Shown here: piece after piece, positions 1 through 9,134 of the stretch
Layout of the letters: each line of letters opens with the position of its first letter
How positions within the stretch are numbered: the first letter of the stretch is position 1
Source of the DNA: Lapidilactobacillus gannanensis
Lineage (GTDB): Bacteria > Bacillota > Bacilli > Lactobacillales > Lactobacillaceae
DNA length: 50,396 nt
Assembly (NCBI RefSeq): GCF_003946675.1
Contig: NZ_RHOT01000015.1
Location: forward strand, 1-50,396
Direction: 5' to 3'
Notes under the pieces: model-generated
Told to the model about the DNA's origin: nothing
What the model saw: only the letters and a program-made list of their open reading frames with translations
Databases searched by the model: none
Program-made: the position numbers and the translations under genes

Positions 1-54
1 GTCACCGATAGAATACCGGCAACACACCTTAATTGCTTAAAATAATATTTTTGT

Positions 55-291
55 CTAACTTTTCTCTTGCACTTCACTAGAAGCATCTTTTCGGGTAAAT
101 TTCAAAACAGCTGGGATACCTTGCTTCAAAATAACTTGCTCTGGTGAATAACCCCCATTAACTTCAATGGCCACAGTCTGCTCTTGATCTCCTTGGGCCT
201 GAACTGTTTGTGTTGTGTGTTTACCAAAGAACCACCAAACAATGAACCCAATTACCAATAAACCAACCAGTAAGACAATAACTTTCGCCAT
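55..291 (-). pseudogene. C-terminally truncated membrane-anchored cupredoxin-like protein
   Basis: An N-terminal membrane segment (about residues 4-21, rich in I, V, L and W) is followed by a short linker and the start of a cupredoxin-like fold (VEVNGGYSPE-type motif, then LKQGIPAVLKFTRKDASS). In relatives as I remember them, the segment after DASS carries a conserved Cys and the rest of the metal-binding domain. Here the frame runs into six unrelated residues and stops, leaving 78 residues, so the metal site is missing. The ATG at 291 is chosen because GGAGG lies just upstream; the longer frame to 372 adds unrelated residues. The bases before position 55 do not resume the family in any frame I could follow. 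Probably a remnant of a copper-related surface protein; the family assignment is moderate. Confidence 0.55.
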
Positions 292-536
292 AACAACTTC
301 CTCCAAGTAATTATTAAGTTTACGCTTGTAACTAACAAAAATTAGCATACTCGCTAAGTTTACATCTGTCAACTTTTATTTTTTTGATAACCCTGGCTGA
401 AGATCAATGACTTAGATACTTGGGAAAGATGCTATTTTGGCTAAAAAATAAGAAGTTAAGTAAGCTTTTTCAGGAATAATATATTATGATAAAGATATAA
501 TTTTCACGATTTTAATCAGTGCAGGGAGGGCTAGCC

Positions 537-1916
537 TTGACAAAAAAAGCTAACAACAAGCAGACGTCAGGCAAACAATTTTTCGGTGAAACTGGTGGGC
601 AACGAAAAAGTCTTGATGAAATTAATAATTCAATTGAAGTACCTAAAAATAAGGGCTACTTCCGTACTCTGATGGCCTTTGCGGGCCCCGGTGCATTAAT
701 TGCTGTCGGTTACATGGACCCCGGTAACTGGATTACTTCAATCGGTGGTGGGGCTCAATTCCAGTACAAATTACTTAGTGTCGTGCTACTTTCTAGTTTA
801 ATTGCCATGCTGTTGCAGGCAATGGCCGTCCGTTTAGGAATCGTAACTGGCCGTGACCTCGCCCAACTAACTCGGGATCGCACCTCCAAAGGTGTCGGCC
901 TAATTCTTTGGATCATCACTGAATTAGCAATCATGGCCACGGACATGGCCGAAATCATTGGTTCCGGGATTGCCTTAAAATTACTATTTGGCTTTCCCCT
1001 AATTGTTGGGATTGTCATCACCGCTTTTGACGTACTACTGCTATTATTCCTAATGAAACTTGGCTTTCGTAAAATCGAAGCCATCGTGGCAACCTTAGTC
1101 GCTGTTATTTTGTTAGTTTTTGCTTACGAAGTTTTCTTAGCTGAGCCAGATATGGCCGGAATTCTAAGCGGCTATCTACCTCGTACTGAAACATTAACTA
1201 ATCGCCCCATGCTTTATTGGGCTTTAGGTATTGTGGGCGCAACCGTTATGCCGCACGATTTATATCTTGGCTCGTCAATTTCTCAAACTCGAATTTATGA
1301 TATTGATGACCCTGATGCTGTTAAAAGAACCGTCCGCTTTACCGTTGCTGATTCAAATATCTAACTATCCGTTGCCTTTGTTGTCAACAGCCTCTTGCTG
1401 ATTCTTGGCGCCGCTTTATTTTATGGCACTAATAGTGATTTAGGTCGATTTGTTGATTTGTTCAACGCTTTAAGTAATTCCAAAATTGTCGGTGCGATTG
1501 CTAGTCCACTCTTAAGTATGTTATTTGCCATTGCCCTCTTGGCTTCTGGTCAAAGCTCAACGATTACAGGAACTCTAGCTGGCCAAATTATCATGGAAGG
1601 CTTCATTCACTTGCGGATGCCATTATGGGCACAACGACTATTAACACGTTTGATTTCGGTTATCCCGGTTCTAGCTTTCGCAATTTACTATCGTGGCAAC
1701 GAAGCTAAAATTGAAGACCTGCTGACCTTGTCGCAAGTATTTCTATCAATTGCCTTACCATTTGCCATGATTCCTTTGATTCTCTTTACCAGTGATAAGA
1801 AATTAATGGGCCCCTTCGTCAATCGACCGTGGGTAAAGTACTTAGCTTGGGTCGTAGCCATTATTTTAATCATTCTAAACGCGCAACTCATTTGGACAAC
1901 TATCTTCCAAAAGTGA
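537..1916 (+). pseudogene. mntH: Nramp-family Mn2+/H+ symporter MntH, interrupted by an in-frame TAA
   Basis: Nramp transporters import Mn2+ (and Fe2+) with protons across the cell membrane. The first part carries the Nramp signature GYMDPGNW and the metal-site helix with [11 protein letters not shown]; the second continues with [14 protein letters not shown] and [11 protein letters not shown]. Both parts are in the same frame and are separated only by a TAA at 1362-1364 (codon 276 of 460), placed after DSNI where relatives read DSNIQL, so a CAA (Gln) to TAA change explains it. The TTG at 537 is chosen because GGGAGGG ends six bases upstream; a GTG at 519 lies before that site. The 3' end runs into a hairpin repeat that can act as terminator. 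Without readthrough the product would lack the last helices and be inactive. Confidence 0.85.
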
Positions 1917-1924
1917 TGTCAGAC

Positions 1925-2096
1925 CTGACACAAAAAAGTATCACAAAAGACGGTCGGCCGGTGAGTGTTAACATAAAATGCCGAGCAATTCTTTCGAATT
2001 GTTCGGCATTTTGGCGTTAAGCGGAGCCGGTTGCCTTTTGAAAACACGTTTCAGCAAATAAAATTCGGCCCTATTTTATTTAAATAACTTATGTCC
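1925..2096 (-). repeat. Intergenic hairpin repeat, family H, copy 1 (likely mntH terminator)
   Basis: Arms at 1975-1991 and 1996-2012 form a 17-bp hairpin (AAAATGCCG...CGGCATTTT) with a four-base loop. Flanks match the other copies when read on the minus strand: a GTGACATAAGTTATTT-like end at about 2080-2096, a CTGAAACGTG / CAACCGGCTCCGCTTAACGCC block, and CTTTTGTGA at the other end. This copy is the longest and pairs best with the one at 47.2 kb. It follows mntH directly. Confidence 0.7.
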
Positions 2097-2207
2097 CAGA
2101 CGCTCTTTTTACGTTAATAATACTCACCTGATAAGTAGCAACTTCAGCGCTACTGGGTTAGTTGGCACAGATAGCTTAAACTACAAAATTAATTGTAACA
2201 ACAGCTT

Positions 2208-3086
2208 TTAATCATTCGCCGCCAGCCATTGATCAAGTACCTGAATAAATTCATCATGTTGATCAAGCAAAGCTAAATGGCGGCTATTAGCAAACAAATG
2301 CCATTTGGCCCCGGGAATATGATCATAAACTGACTTAGCAATCAGTGGCGTACACAAATCATCGGTCCCATTCGTCACTAACGTTGGCACATCAATTTTG
2401 TGTAAATCATCAGTAACTTCGAAGTCACTAATTGTGCCATTTTCAGTAAATTCATTTGGTCCCTCAGCAATTAAACTAGCGCGTTGACCATTCGTTGGCC
2501 GCTGCAGTGGCTCTGGCGAATTCTCATCAGGATCATCCCAGCAATACCGTTCCATGTAACGATCATTGGCCGCCAAATATTTCGGCCCAGAGAAATTGCC
2601 AGTTCGTTCTGCTTCGGCAATTGCCTGACGATCCTCATAACTTAAGTAGGAAATCAGCCGGTGCTGCTCCTGAGTCCAAAGTTTGATTGATGCCGGCGAA
2701 CCATCGATCATCACACTTTTAACACCTTGATGAGCATAATTAGTTAAGTAAAACATTTCGAGCATGCCACCCCAAGATTGCCCCAACATATGCAGCTGAT
2801 CTAAGTGTAAATACTGGCGCAGAGCAATCAACTCTTCAGCCCAAGTTTCTTTCACATAAATCGCAGGGTCCTCAGGCAAAGATGACTTGCCGCAGCCCAC
2901 CTGATCATACATAATCAGCTGCCGCCCTGTCTGGGCATAGTCATCCAGTAACTCAAAATAATTATGCGATGACCCTGGACCACCATGAATCAGTAACAAT
3001 GGTGCTTTGTCGGCACTTGGTTCACCAACGATTCGATAATAAGTTTTAAACCCATGAAATGGCATATAGCCTTCTTCAATTTTCAA
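2208..3086 (-). CDS. pip: Prolyl aminopeptidase / proline iminopeptidase-type alpha/beta hydrolase
   Basis: A 292-residue alpha/beta hydrolase of the S33 type, cytoplasmic, expected to release N-terminal proline from peptides. Visible features are the oxyanion motif HGGPGSSHNYFE (about residue 34), the nucleophile elbow GQSWGG with Ser104, an acid candidate in TNGTDDLCTP, and a C-terminal His in SRHLALLD. The length is normal for the family. The gene stands alone, between the mntH-side hairpin repeat and the GTPase gene transcribed in the same direction. The exact substrate cannot be settled; S33 members also act on other small amides or esters. Confidence 0.8.
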   Translation of the reverse strand: MKIEEGYMPFHGFKTYYRIVGEPSADKAPLLLIHGGPGSSHNYFELLDDYAQTGRQLIMYDQVGCGKSSLPEDPAIYVKETWAEELIALRQYLHLDQLHMLGQSWGGMLEMFYLTNYAHQGVKSVMIDGSPASIKLWTQEQHRLISYLSYEDRQAIAEAERTGNFSGPKYLAANDRYMERYCWDDPDENSPEPLQRPTNGQRASLIAEGPNEFTENGTISDFEVTDDLHKIDVPTLVTNGTDDLCTPLIAKSVYDHIPGAKWHLFANSRHLALLDQHDEFIQVLDQWLAAND

Positions 3087-3167
3087 AACTAGGCACTTCC
3101 TCTGATCATTATAGTTATACTTGATTGTACGCCATTGCCAAACATGGCGCCAACCCAGCTGACATCA

Positions 3168-5126
3168 TTATTTTTCCGTAGTTGCTAAAGGATACGTATA
3201 AGGCAAATGTGCAGCCGCTGGTACCTGATCCCAAGCAACAGGATAACCAGCACCATGTGCACAAAAAACTGAATCTGGGGTGTTTTCTAAATCCGCGACT
3301 GGCGCATAATTTTCCTCAGCAATAATTGTCGCGGCAGCCTGACAAGGTCGGTAACCAGCAACCACACAGTCTAGTTGACCTTGACCATGAGTATAAGCAT
3401 GGACGGCTTGGCCATAGTCCTGAAGCGCGGCGACTGGCGCCTGACCAGTCAGCACCGTTTGACTTGACCCTGGTTGACTCAAGGTTGGTTGGTCAAAGGT
3501 CCCATGCATCCGTTGTAAATCATTTAAGGCACGGCCTACTTGGTCAGTCCCAACGACTAGCCGAAATTGATACCATGGTTCCAACAATTCAGTCGCTTGC
3601 TGTTGTTTTAGCATCATCAGACCTTGCCGGACTGCTCGCCAAGTCGCTTCGCGGAAGTCACCACCAACAGAGTGAACATTACTAGCGCGACCAGCTACTA
3701 ACGTGATTTTAACGTCCGTTAAAGGGGCACCAATTAAAACGCCTAAGTGTGTCTTAGCCTGCAAACTAGTGAGCACCTGATGCTGCCAGTTACGTCCCAA
3801 CACATCCAAGCTGCAATCAGTGGCAAAAGTGAGGCCACTGCCCCGTGGTGCTGGCGTCAATAGTAAATGAACTTCCGCATAATGCCGCAAAGGTTCAAAA
3901 TGACCCACGCCTTCAACTGTCTGCGAAATGGTTTCTTTGTAGAGAATACTACTTTCACCAAAACCAACTGTCAGTCCGAAGCGTTCGGACAACAATTGCT
4001 GTAAAATTTCCAGTTGGACCACACCCATAACTTGAACACGAATCTCTTGAGCTTGCCGTGACCAAGTCACATGTAGCTGAGGATCTTCATCTTCTAATTG
4101 CCGCAAAGCTGTCAAACAAGCATGAATCTCTTCTTCCTGAGGCTGCAAAGCATAATTTAAAACTGGTTGCATTAACGGTGCTGCTTCGTCAGCCAAGTGA
4201 CCTAACCCCTGCCCCGGAAAAGTAGTCGTCAAACCAGTTAATGCGGCAACACTACCAGTTGTGAGTGCTTGTTGAAGCACGTATTTGGCCCCATCATATT
4301 GGCGAATTTGATTGACTTTTTCTTCCGGTAATAAAACCGTCTTGTTAGGCAAAATGCCACTGGTCACTCGTACCCACGTGAGACGTTCGCCTTTGTCATC
4401 GTGAGAAATTTTAAAAACTCGCGCACCAAAATCAGTGGCTTGCGGCTTGGTTGGTTGCGTCCAACGGGCAAGACCTGCTAATAATTCTGTCACCCCAGTT
4501 AATTTCAAAGCAGAACCAAAATAACACGGGAATACTTGCCGTTGTTGAATCATTTTTTGAATAGTTGGTTCAGTCAATTCGCCAGTTGCTAAATATTGAT
4601 CCAAAGCAGCATCGTTTTGTAACGCCAACTCTTCTTGATCAGTCGCAGTTAACTCAGCTTCGAATGGCAAACAGCCAGCTGAAAAGTTCTTTTGTAACGC
4701 CGTTATGATACTTGCTTGATCAACATCAGGCGCGTCCATTTTGTTAACGAAAATAAAAGTTGGCACCTGATAATGAGCCAGCAAGTGCCAGAGGGTCCTA
4801 GTGTAACCCTGAATTCCATCAGTGGCCGCCACCACCAAAACGGCATAGTCCAAAACACTAAGTACTTGCTCCGTCTGAGCAGCAAAATCGACGTGTCCCG
4901 GCGTATCCAATAAGGTCAACGCCAAATCATGATACTGTAACGCTGCCTGATGAGAAAAAATAGTAATGCCGCGTTGCTTTTCCAGCTGATCAGTATCTAA
5001 AAAAGCATCGCCATTGTCAACGCGTCCTAATTGGCGAAGCTTACCTGTCTGATAGAGTAATGCTTCTGAAAGTGTTGTTTTGCCGGCATCAACGTGCGCG
5101 ACAATCCCAGCAATAATCTGTTTCAT
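3168..5126 (-). CDS. TetM/EF-G-like ribosomal protection-type GTPase
   Basis: A 652-residue translational GTPase in the family of tetracycline ribosomal protection proteins. The G domain carries AHVDAGKTT (G1, residues 10-18), the RGITI switch, DTPGH (G3) and NKMD (G4); EF-G-like domains follow, ending with the short tail typical of TetM/TetO. Proteins of this class bind the ribosome and displace tetracycline; chromosomal versions in lactobacilli may have other housekeeping roles. There is no transposon, integrase or attenuator leader around it, and base usage looks like its neighbours, so it appears resident rather than newly acquired. The start has AGGAGG seven bases upstream. Whether it confers resistance cannot be read from sequence. 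Confidence 0.8.
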   Translation of the reverse strand: MKQIIAGIVAHVDAGKTTLSEALLYQTGKLRQLGRVDNGDAFLDTDQLEKQRGITIFSHQAALQYHDLALTLLDTPGHVDFAAQTEQVLSVLDYAVLVVAATDGIQGYTRTLWHLLAHYQVPTFIFVNKMDAPDVDQASIITALQKNFSAGCLPFEAELTATDQEELALQNDAALDQYLATGELTEPTIQKMIQQRQVFPCYFGSALKLTGVTELLAGLARWTQPTKPQATDFGARVFKISHDDKGERLTWVRVTSGILPNKTVLLPEEKVNQIRQYDGAKYVLQQALTTGSVAALTGLTTTFPGQGLGHLADEAAPLMQPVLNYALQPQEEEIHACLTALRQLEDEDPQLHVTWSRQAQEIRVQVMGVVQLEILQQLLSERFGLTVGFGESSILYKETISQTVEGVGHFEPLRHYAEVHLLLTPAPRGSGLTFATDCSLDVLGRNWQHQVLTSLQAKTHLGVLIGAPLTDVKITLVAGRASNVHSVGGDFREATWRAVRQGLMMLKQQQATELLEPWYQFRLVVGTDQVGRALNDLQRMHGTFDQPTLSQPGSSQTVLTGQAPVAALQDYGQAVHAYTHGQGQLDCVVAGYRPCQAAATIIAEENYAPVADLENTPDSVFCAHGAGYPVAWDQVPAAAHLPYTYPLATTEK

Positions 5127-5249
5127 GAAATTGCCTCCTGTGAATCATAGCTTTATTCTAGCAGAGTCAGTTTAAAATCAAAGTTCAAACTAGCGAAAAA
5201 TTGCTATAAGTACGAAAACTGCAGTAAGAACTGTAGCACAACAAGTTCT

Positions 5250-5335
5250 GCTTAACGCCAAAATGCCGAACAATTCGTTAGAATTGCTCGGCATTTTCCG
5301 TTAATGCTCACCAGCTGAACGCCTTTTATCATAAT
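5250..5335 (+). repeat. Intergenic hairpin repeat, family H, copy 2 (likely aquaporin terminator)
   Basis: Arms at 5260-5276 and 5281-5297 form a hairpin with a GTTA loop (AAAATGCCGAACAATTC and its partner). GCTTAACGCC precedes and TTAATGCTCACCAG...GCCTTTT follows, as in the copies at 10.5 and 43.4 kb. It lies just past the end of the leftward aquaporin gene. Confidence 0.7.
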
Positions 5336-5389
5336 CGCTTTGGCGTTACCTGAAGTAACGATTTATTGAGCTAAATTTAATGCTAACAG

Positions 5390-6043
5390 CTAATCTTCAC
5401 TGCCCATAAACCGTGCAACAAAGGCAGCTAAAACAGCGCCGACTTCTGGTGCAACGATGTACAGCCATAAGTGTGACAAGCCGCTACCGCCAGCCAATAA
5501 CGCTGGGCCGAATGAGCGGGCTGGATTTAAAGAAGCCCCGGTCAAATTCAAAGCGACAATAACGAGGAGACTTAAGGTTACCCCGATTGTTAAACCGGCG
5601 AAAGCATCACTACCGTGGTCTTTGCTGGTCACATTTAAAATCACCATTAAGAACAAGAACGTGGCAATAACTTCAACCAAGAAAGCTAAGCCCATTGAGA
5701 TTTTAGGAAAGTCCGTCTGTCCTAATTGATTGGTTGGTAAGCCCAGACCACCAACAAAAATCTTCATAATAATTGCAGCTACAGTTGCACCAACTAGTTG
5801 CGACACAATGTACCAAGCGGCATCCTTGCCCTTGATGCGACCATTGACGAGCATTGCTGTGGTTACTGCCGGATTAAAATGACCACCAGAAATGCCACCA
5901 AAAGCGTACGCCGAAATTGTAATGGCCAAACCGAAAGCTAAGCCAATCGTTAACACATTTCCCTTAGCAACAGTAACTGCACCCGTTCCTAAGAAAACCA
6001 ACATAAAAGTGCCAAAAAACTCTGCGAGATATTTTCGCATCAT
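5390..6043 (-). CDS. MIP-family aquaporin / glycerol facilitator
   Basis: A 217-residue channel with six hydrophobic segments and the two half-helix signatures GGHFNPAVT and SLNPARSFGPAL. The second motif and the short length resemble AqpZ-type water channels more than long GlpF glycerol facilitators, but lactobacillal members often pass water, glycerol and other small neutral solutes. Two ATG codons stand in tandem; GGAGG lies four bases before the first and seven before the second, so the start may be 6040. A minus-strand promoter candidate (TTGTAA, 17 bases, TAAATT) lies about 100 bases upstream. A family H hairpin repeat follows the stop. Confidence 0.88.
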   Translation of the reverse strand: MMRKYLAEFFGTFMLVFLGTGAVTVAKGNVLTIGLAFGLAITISAYAFGGISGGHFNPAVTTAMLVNGRIKGKDAAWYIVSQLVGATVAAIIMKIFVGGLGLPTNQLGQTDFPKISMGLAFLVEVIATFLFLMVILNVTSKDHGSDAFAGLTIGVTLSLLVIVALNLTGASLNPARSFGPALLAGGSGLSHLWLYIVAPEVGAVLAAFVARFMGSED

Positions 6044-6334
6044 TATTCCTCCAAATCCAATAATTCCTTAATTAAAATTATTATCGTCCACTTAAGGACT
6101 AATTTAAGATAAGCATAGCAAAATTACAAGTATTTTGCCGTGAAAATGCTTACGAATTTTCAAACAAAACCATTCATGGATTGTATATTAAATTGTTTAG
6201 TGTTTAAAAATCTTTAAATTAAATTTTCCACACCAATGAAGAAATGATTTCTAGATACTTAAAGCTCACAAATCAGAACTGGTAGGCGTGAATAAGATCG
6301 TACCCAATTGCTACAAACCACTGTCTCTAAATCT

Positions 6335-7690
6335 TTAATCAAAGTGCCGCCAATCCTTATCCATCAATGCTCGCGCAATAAACAATCCTAGTGGTAAGAA
6401 CATAATGATCAGAATTGCTTTCGTTAGCCACAATGAACCGGTACCAATTTGATTAATACCGATATTGTACATAGCGCGATAAATATACAATCCTGGCACC
6501 ATAATCACGATTGAAGGCACGGTTAAGGAAATTCGCGGATAGCCGTTATAACGATTAACGGCCGACGCAATCAAGCCAGCTACCAGCGCTCCCAGAAAAG
6601 CTGCCGCTGCTGGTGGCATCGCCGTTAAATCCACCAATTCCAACCGCAATGTGTTGGCTACAGCGCCGATACAACCCGCAATCAGTGCCATTTTTTGCGA
6701 GCTGTTAAACATAATCGAGAAACCATAAACCCCACAAAAACTAGCTGGCAGCCGCAAAAGCAATAACAGCAATGGTGATAAGCCTAATGGAATGAAATTA
6801 GCTGGCTGGAAATTAAAAATCAACGCCACTAACCAGCCAACTAAAGTAGCAATTAACGTCACCATGATGGCATAAGCCAGCCGCTCTAACCCTGAACGCA
6901 TATCCAACTTAGTAATATCCAGTATACTCGTAATAAAAGGAAAGCCGGGAATGACAAACAACATTGCCCCGATATAACCGGCTTCATGCTGCGTCAAAAT
7001 CTGAAAATAAAATTCGAATACCTTAAAACTTAACATGTAAGTCAACCCAGCAATGGCCACACTCACGGCAATACTAGCCACAGTCGTAATTGAATGTTGC
7101 CCCATTTTAGCTCGGGTATAGTTGCCGAGCCCAGCACCAAGAAATGAACAAATCATTTCCGGAATACCGCCGCCAAGTAAGAAAATAAAACCACTACAAG
7201 CTAACGCCGCCGCTAAACCTAAAATTAGTGGTGAATATTGTTTGGGTCGCCGTTGAACTTGATCAATAGCCTCATGAATTTCTGCAATGGGGCGATTCGC
7301 AAGTTGCGCGTCAAAATTCTTAACTAATTCCTCGAGAATATTAAGTTTATCAGTATTTACCCCAGTATTTGGCAAGGACAGGACTTGTGAATAACTGTGT
7401 TCATCACTAAAACAAGTAAACTGTAGCGAGATCAATCCAATATCAGCCGAACAAGTTAAATTTAGACTGCGCGCAACTGTATTCATGGCTTCACGAACCC
7501 GCCATGCCCCAGTCCCACAAGAAAGCATAATAATGCCAATCCGACCAACAATTGACGCTCGTTCTGGTAGACTGGCCTTTTTAGCTGGTATGTTTTTACT
7601 GGAAACAAAATTTTTCCAAGGAATTGCCATATGATGATGTTGCGAAAGATGATACTCTTTGGGCAAATCAGGTTGTTGATTTTCGTTCAT
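6335..7690 (-). CDS. ThrE-family threonine/serine exporter
   Basis: A 451-residue protein joining both parts of the ThrE family: a soluble N-terminal domain (about residues 35-150, with SCGTGAWRVREAMN) and a C-terminal membrane part with about ten hydrophobic helices (residues 150-445). Fused proteins of this kind export threonine and serine; many firmicutes split it into two genes. GGAGG precedes the ATG. It stands alone, with no linked amino acid biosynthesis gene. The family call is solid, the substrate is inferred. Confidence 0.8.
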   Translation of the reverse strand: MNENQQPDLPKEYHLSQHHHMAIPWKNFVSSKNIPAKKASLPERASIVGRIGIIMLSCGTGAWRVREAMNTVARSLNLTCSADIGLISLQFTCFSDEHSYSQVLSLPNTGVNTDKLNILEELVKNFDAQLANRPIAEIHEAIDQVQRRPKQYSPLILGLAAALACSGFIFLLGGGIPEMICSFLGAGLGNYTRAKMGQHSITTVASIAVSVAIAGLTYMLSFKVFEFYFQILTQHEAGYIGAMLFVIPGFPFITSILDITKLDMRSGLERLAYAIMVTLIATLVGWLVALIFNFQPANFIPLGLSPLLLLLLRLPASFCGVYGFSIMFNSSQKMALIAGCIGAVANTLRLELVDLTAMPPAAAAFLGALVAGLIASAVNRYNGYPRISLTVPSIVIMVPGLYIYRAMYNIGINQIGTGSLWLTKAILIIMFLPLGLFIARALMDKDWRHFD

Positions 7691-7830
7691 GATTTCCTCC
7701 GGTTAATTGGCTAAAATGTCACAATTATTCCATTATAAGAGCAGAGCTCAACCTTTTTCAATGGCTGCTAATAGGGTAAGCGGATACTTGGATTATTTTT
7801 TTAATTGTTGAAAATTTGGCAGTTTGCAAA

Positions 7831-7886
7831 AATAACCTAGCTGACAATCACTGGTTGTGACCAGAAAAATTGACAACTAGGTTATT
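7831..7886. repeat. Long inverted repeat (hairpin)
   Basis: Two 18-base arms, 7831-7848 (AATAACCTAGCTGACAAT) and 7869-7886 (ATTGACAACTAGGTTATT), are complementary at 16 of 18 positions around a 20-base loop that itself contains GGT/ACC. No T-run follows on either strand, so this is a weak terminator candidate; it lies between the ThrE gene and a gene remnant and could mark a rearrangement scar. Confidence 0.55.
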
Positions 7887-7942
7887 AATTTATTGCAAGC
7901 TAATTTACTAACTAGTACGGCGCAACTCAATCACAGTGCTGA

Positions 7943-8302
7943 CAACGTTGGCCCAGTGTTTGCCCAACTAGCATCACAGTCAAATATGCTTTTAGTGACA
8001 CTTTTACCGGTGAGCAATTCATTACCAAATTGCAGGCAGCTTTAAAAATGCCGCACCTAAAATGGATTCAAATTAGTGCTGACCAATATTTACAGAATCT
8101 AATCGAACATGACGTTCCCCAGAAAATCGCTACCGCCTTAGTTCAAACTAGTCGTTATCAACGTCAACCTAAACAACTTTATGCCGATTTAATCGCCCGA
8201 GAGACTGTTGCTGGAAAAGTGAAATTATCTGATTTTGTTCAAGAATATGTGGCCGCCATTCATGGTCACGGTGACCAACAAGCCAATACCATTGCCGATT
8301 AA
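7943..8302 (+). pseudogene. Remnant: C-terminal part of a probable NAD(P)-binding (NmrA/SDR-like) protein
   Basis: An open frame begins right after a stop at 7940 and runs to 8302 with no ATG near its start (an internal TTG lies at 8030). The readable part, from about YAFSDTFTGEQFITKL onward, looks like the C-terminal substrate-side region of NmrA-type NAD(P)-dependent oxidoreductases: a TFTG-type motif, then a helical tail. The nucleotide-binding N-terminus (GxxGxxG) is absent. I recognise this only loosely. It ends 4 bp inside the end of the convergent uracil-DNA glycosylase gene. Confidence 0.4.
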
Positions 8303-8886
8303 TCTAAAGCTTGCCGTACTTGGTCCTGTAGCTCTGGCACTACTTGTTCTTGAAACCAGGGATTGCGTTTCTGCCAGCCATAATTTAATGGCGAGGGATG
8401 GACAATAGGAAAATAGTCAGGTAAATAATCAGCATAATTTTGCACCGTCGCCGTTAAGGTTTGGCGGCGATTTTTGCCTAAATAAGCTTTGATCGCATAC
8501 TGGCCTACCAGCAACGTGAGCTGCACATTTGGCATTAGCGCCAGCAGTGGCTGATGCCACTTATCTGCGAAACCTTTGCGCGGTGGTAAATCACCACTTT
8601 TTCCTTTACCTGGATAGTAGAAATCTAAGGGCATCACAGCAATCCGATCACTGTGATAGAACTGCTCCCGCGTGACCCCCATCCAAGTCCGCAACCGATC
8701 GCCACTGGCATCATTGAAATAAGTCGCCGTTTGTTGGGCAATTCGTCCTGGTGCCTGACTAATAATTAGAATCGTCGCATTCGGCAGAATATGGACCAGT
8801 GGTTCCCATCCTTGCGCAGTATAAGCAAGATTTTCGGGATCTGTTTTAATAGCGGTCATAATTTTAGTTAAAGTTGTCATTCGCAT
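8299..8886 (-). CDS. Uracil-DNA glycosylase family protein
   Basis: A 195-residue protein of the uracil-DNA glycosylase superfamily, expected to remove uracil or a related damaged base from DNA. Visible motifs are IISQAPGR near the N-terminus (the water-activating loop region), DFYYPGKGKSG in the middle, and HPSPLN near the C-terminus, which matches the minor-groove loop HPSP of the family. It is closest to the MUG/family 4-5-like single-domain proteins of lactobacilli rather than classical Ung. AGGAG lies three bases before the first ATG and nine before a second at 8880, so the start may be the second. Confidence 0.8.
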   Translation of the reverse strand: MRMTTLTKIMTAIKTDPENLAYTAQGWEPLVHILPNATILIISQAPGRIAQQTATYFNDASGDRLRTWMGVTREQFYHSDRIAVMPLDFYYPGKGKSGDLPPRKGFADKWHQPLLALMPNVQLTLLVGQYAIKAYLGKNRRQTLTATVQNYADYLPDYFPIVHPSPLNYGWQKRNPWFQEQVVPELQDQVRQALD

Positions 8887-9134
8887 AAACTCCTATTTTA
8901 TAAATTAATCGGCTGCTCTGGATTATTGCAAGATGTCTGTAACCACTGTTTCAAAAAGGACAGTGACCACTAGCGCTACCTGAACATCTGATTGGTAAAA
9001 CCACGCTTATTTTAGTCTACCAATTCTCAGCCTTCAACGACAGTCAACAACTAATCTGACAATCAAATCAATTGCGCTGTCCGGCAAAATAGTTTAGTTT
9101 TAGGTTAACAAATAAGCAATGGAGGGATTTTTTG

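Noticed and set aside
400..536. Manganese (yybP-ykoY) riboswitch before mntH or terC
   Set aside because: The conserved core of that riboswitch was not seen before either gene.
1362..1364. Stop-codon readthrough or recoding in mntH
   Set aside because: No readthrough context or recoding element is visible, and other genes use TAA as a normal stop; a nonsense mutation is simpler.
3168..5126. Acquired mobile tetracycline resistance gene
   Set aside because: The protein is of the right family, but no mobile element, attenuator leader or shift in base use surrounds it.
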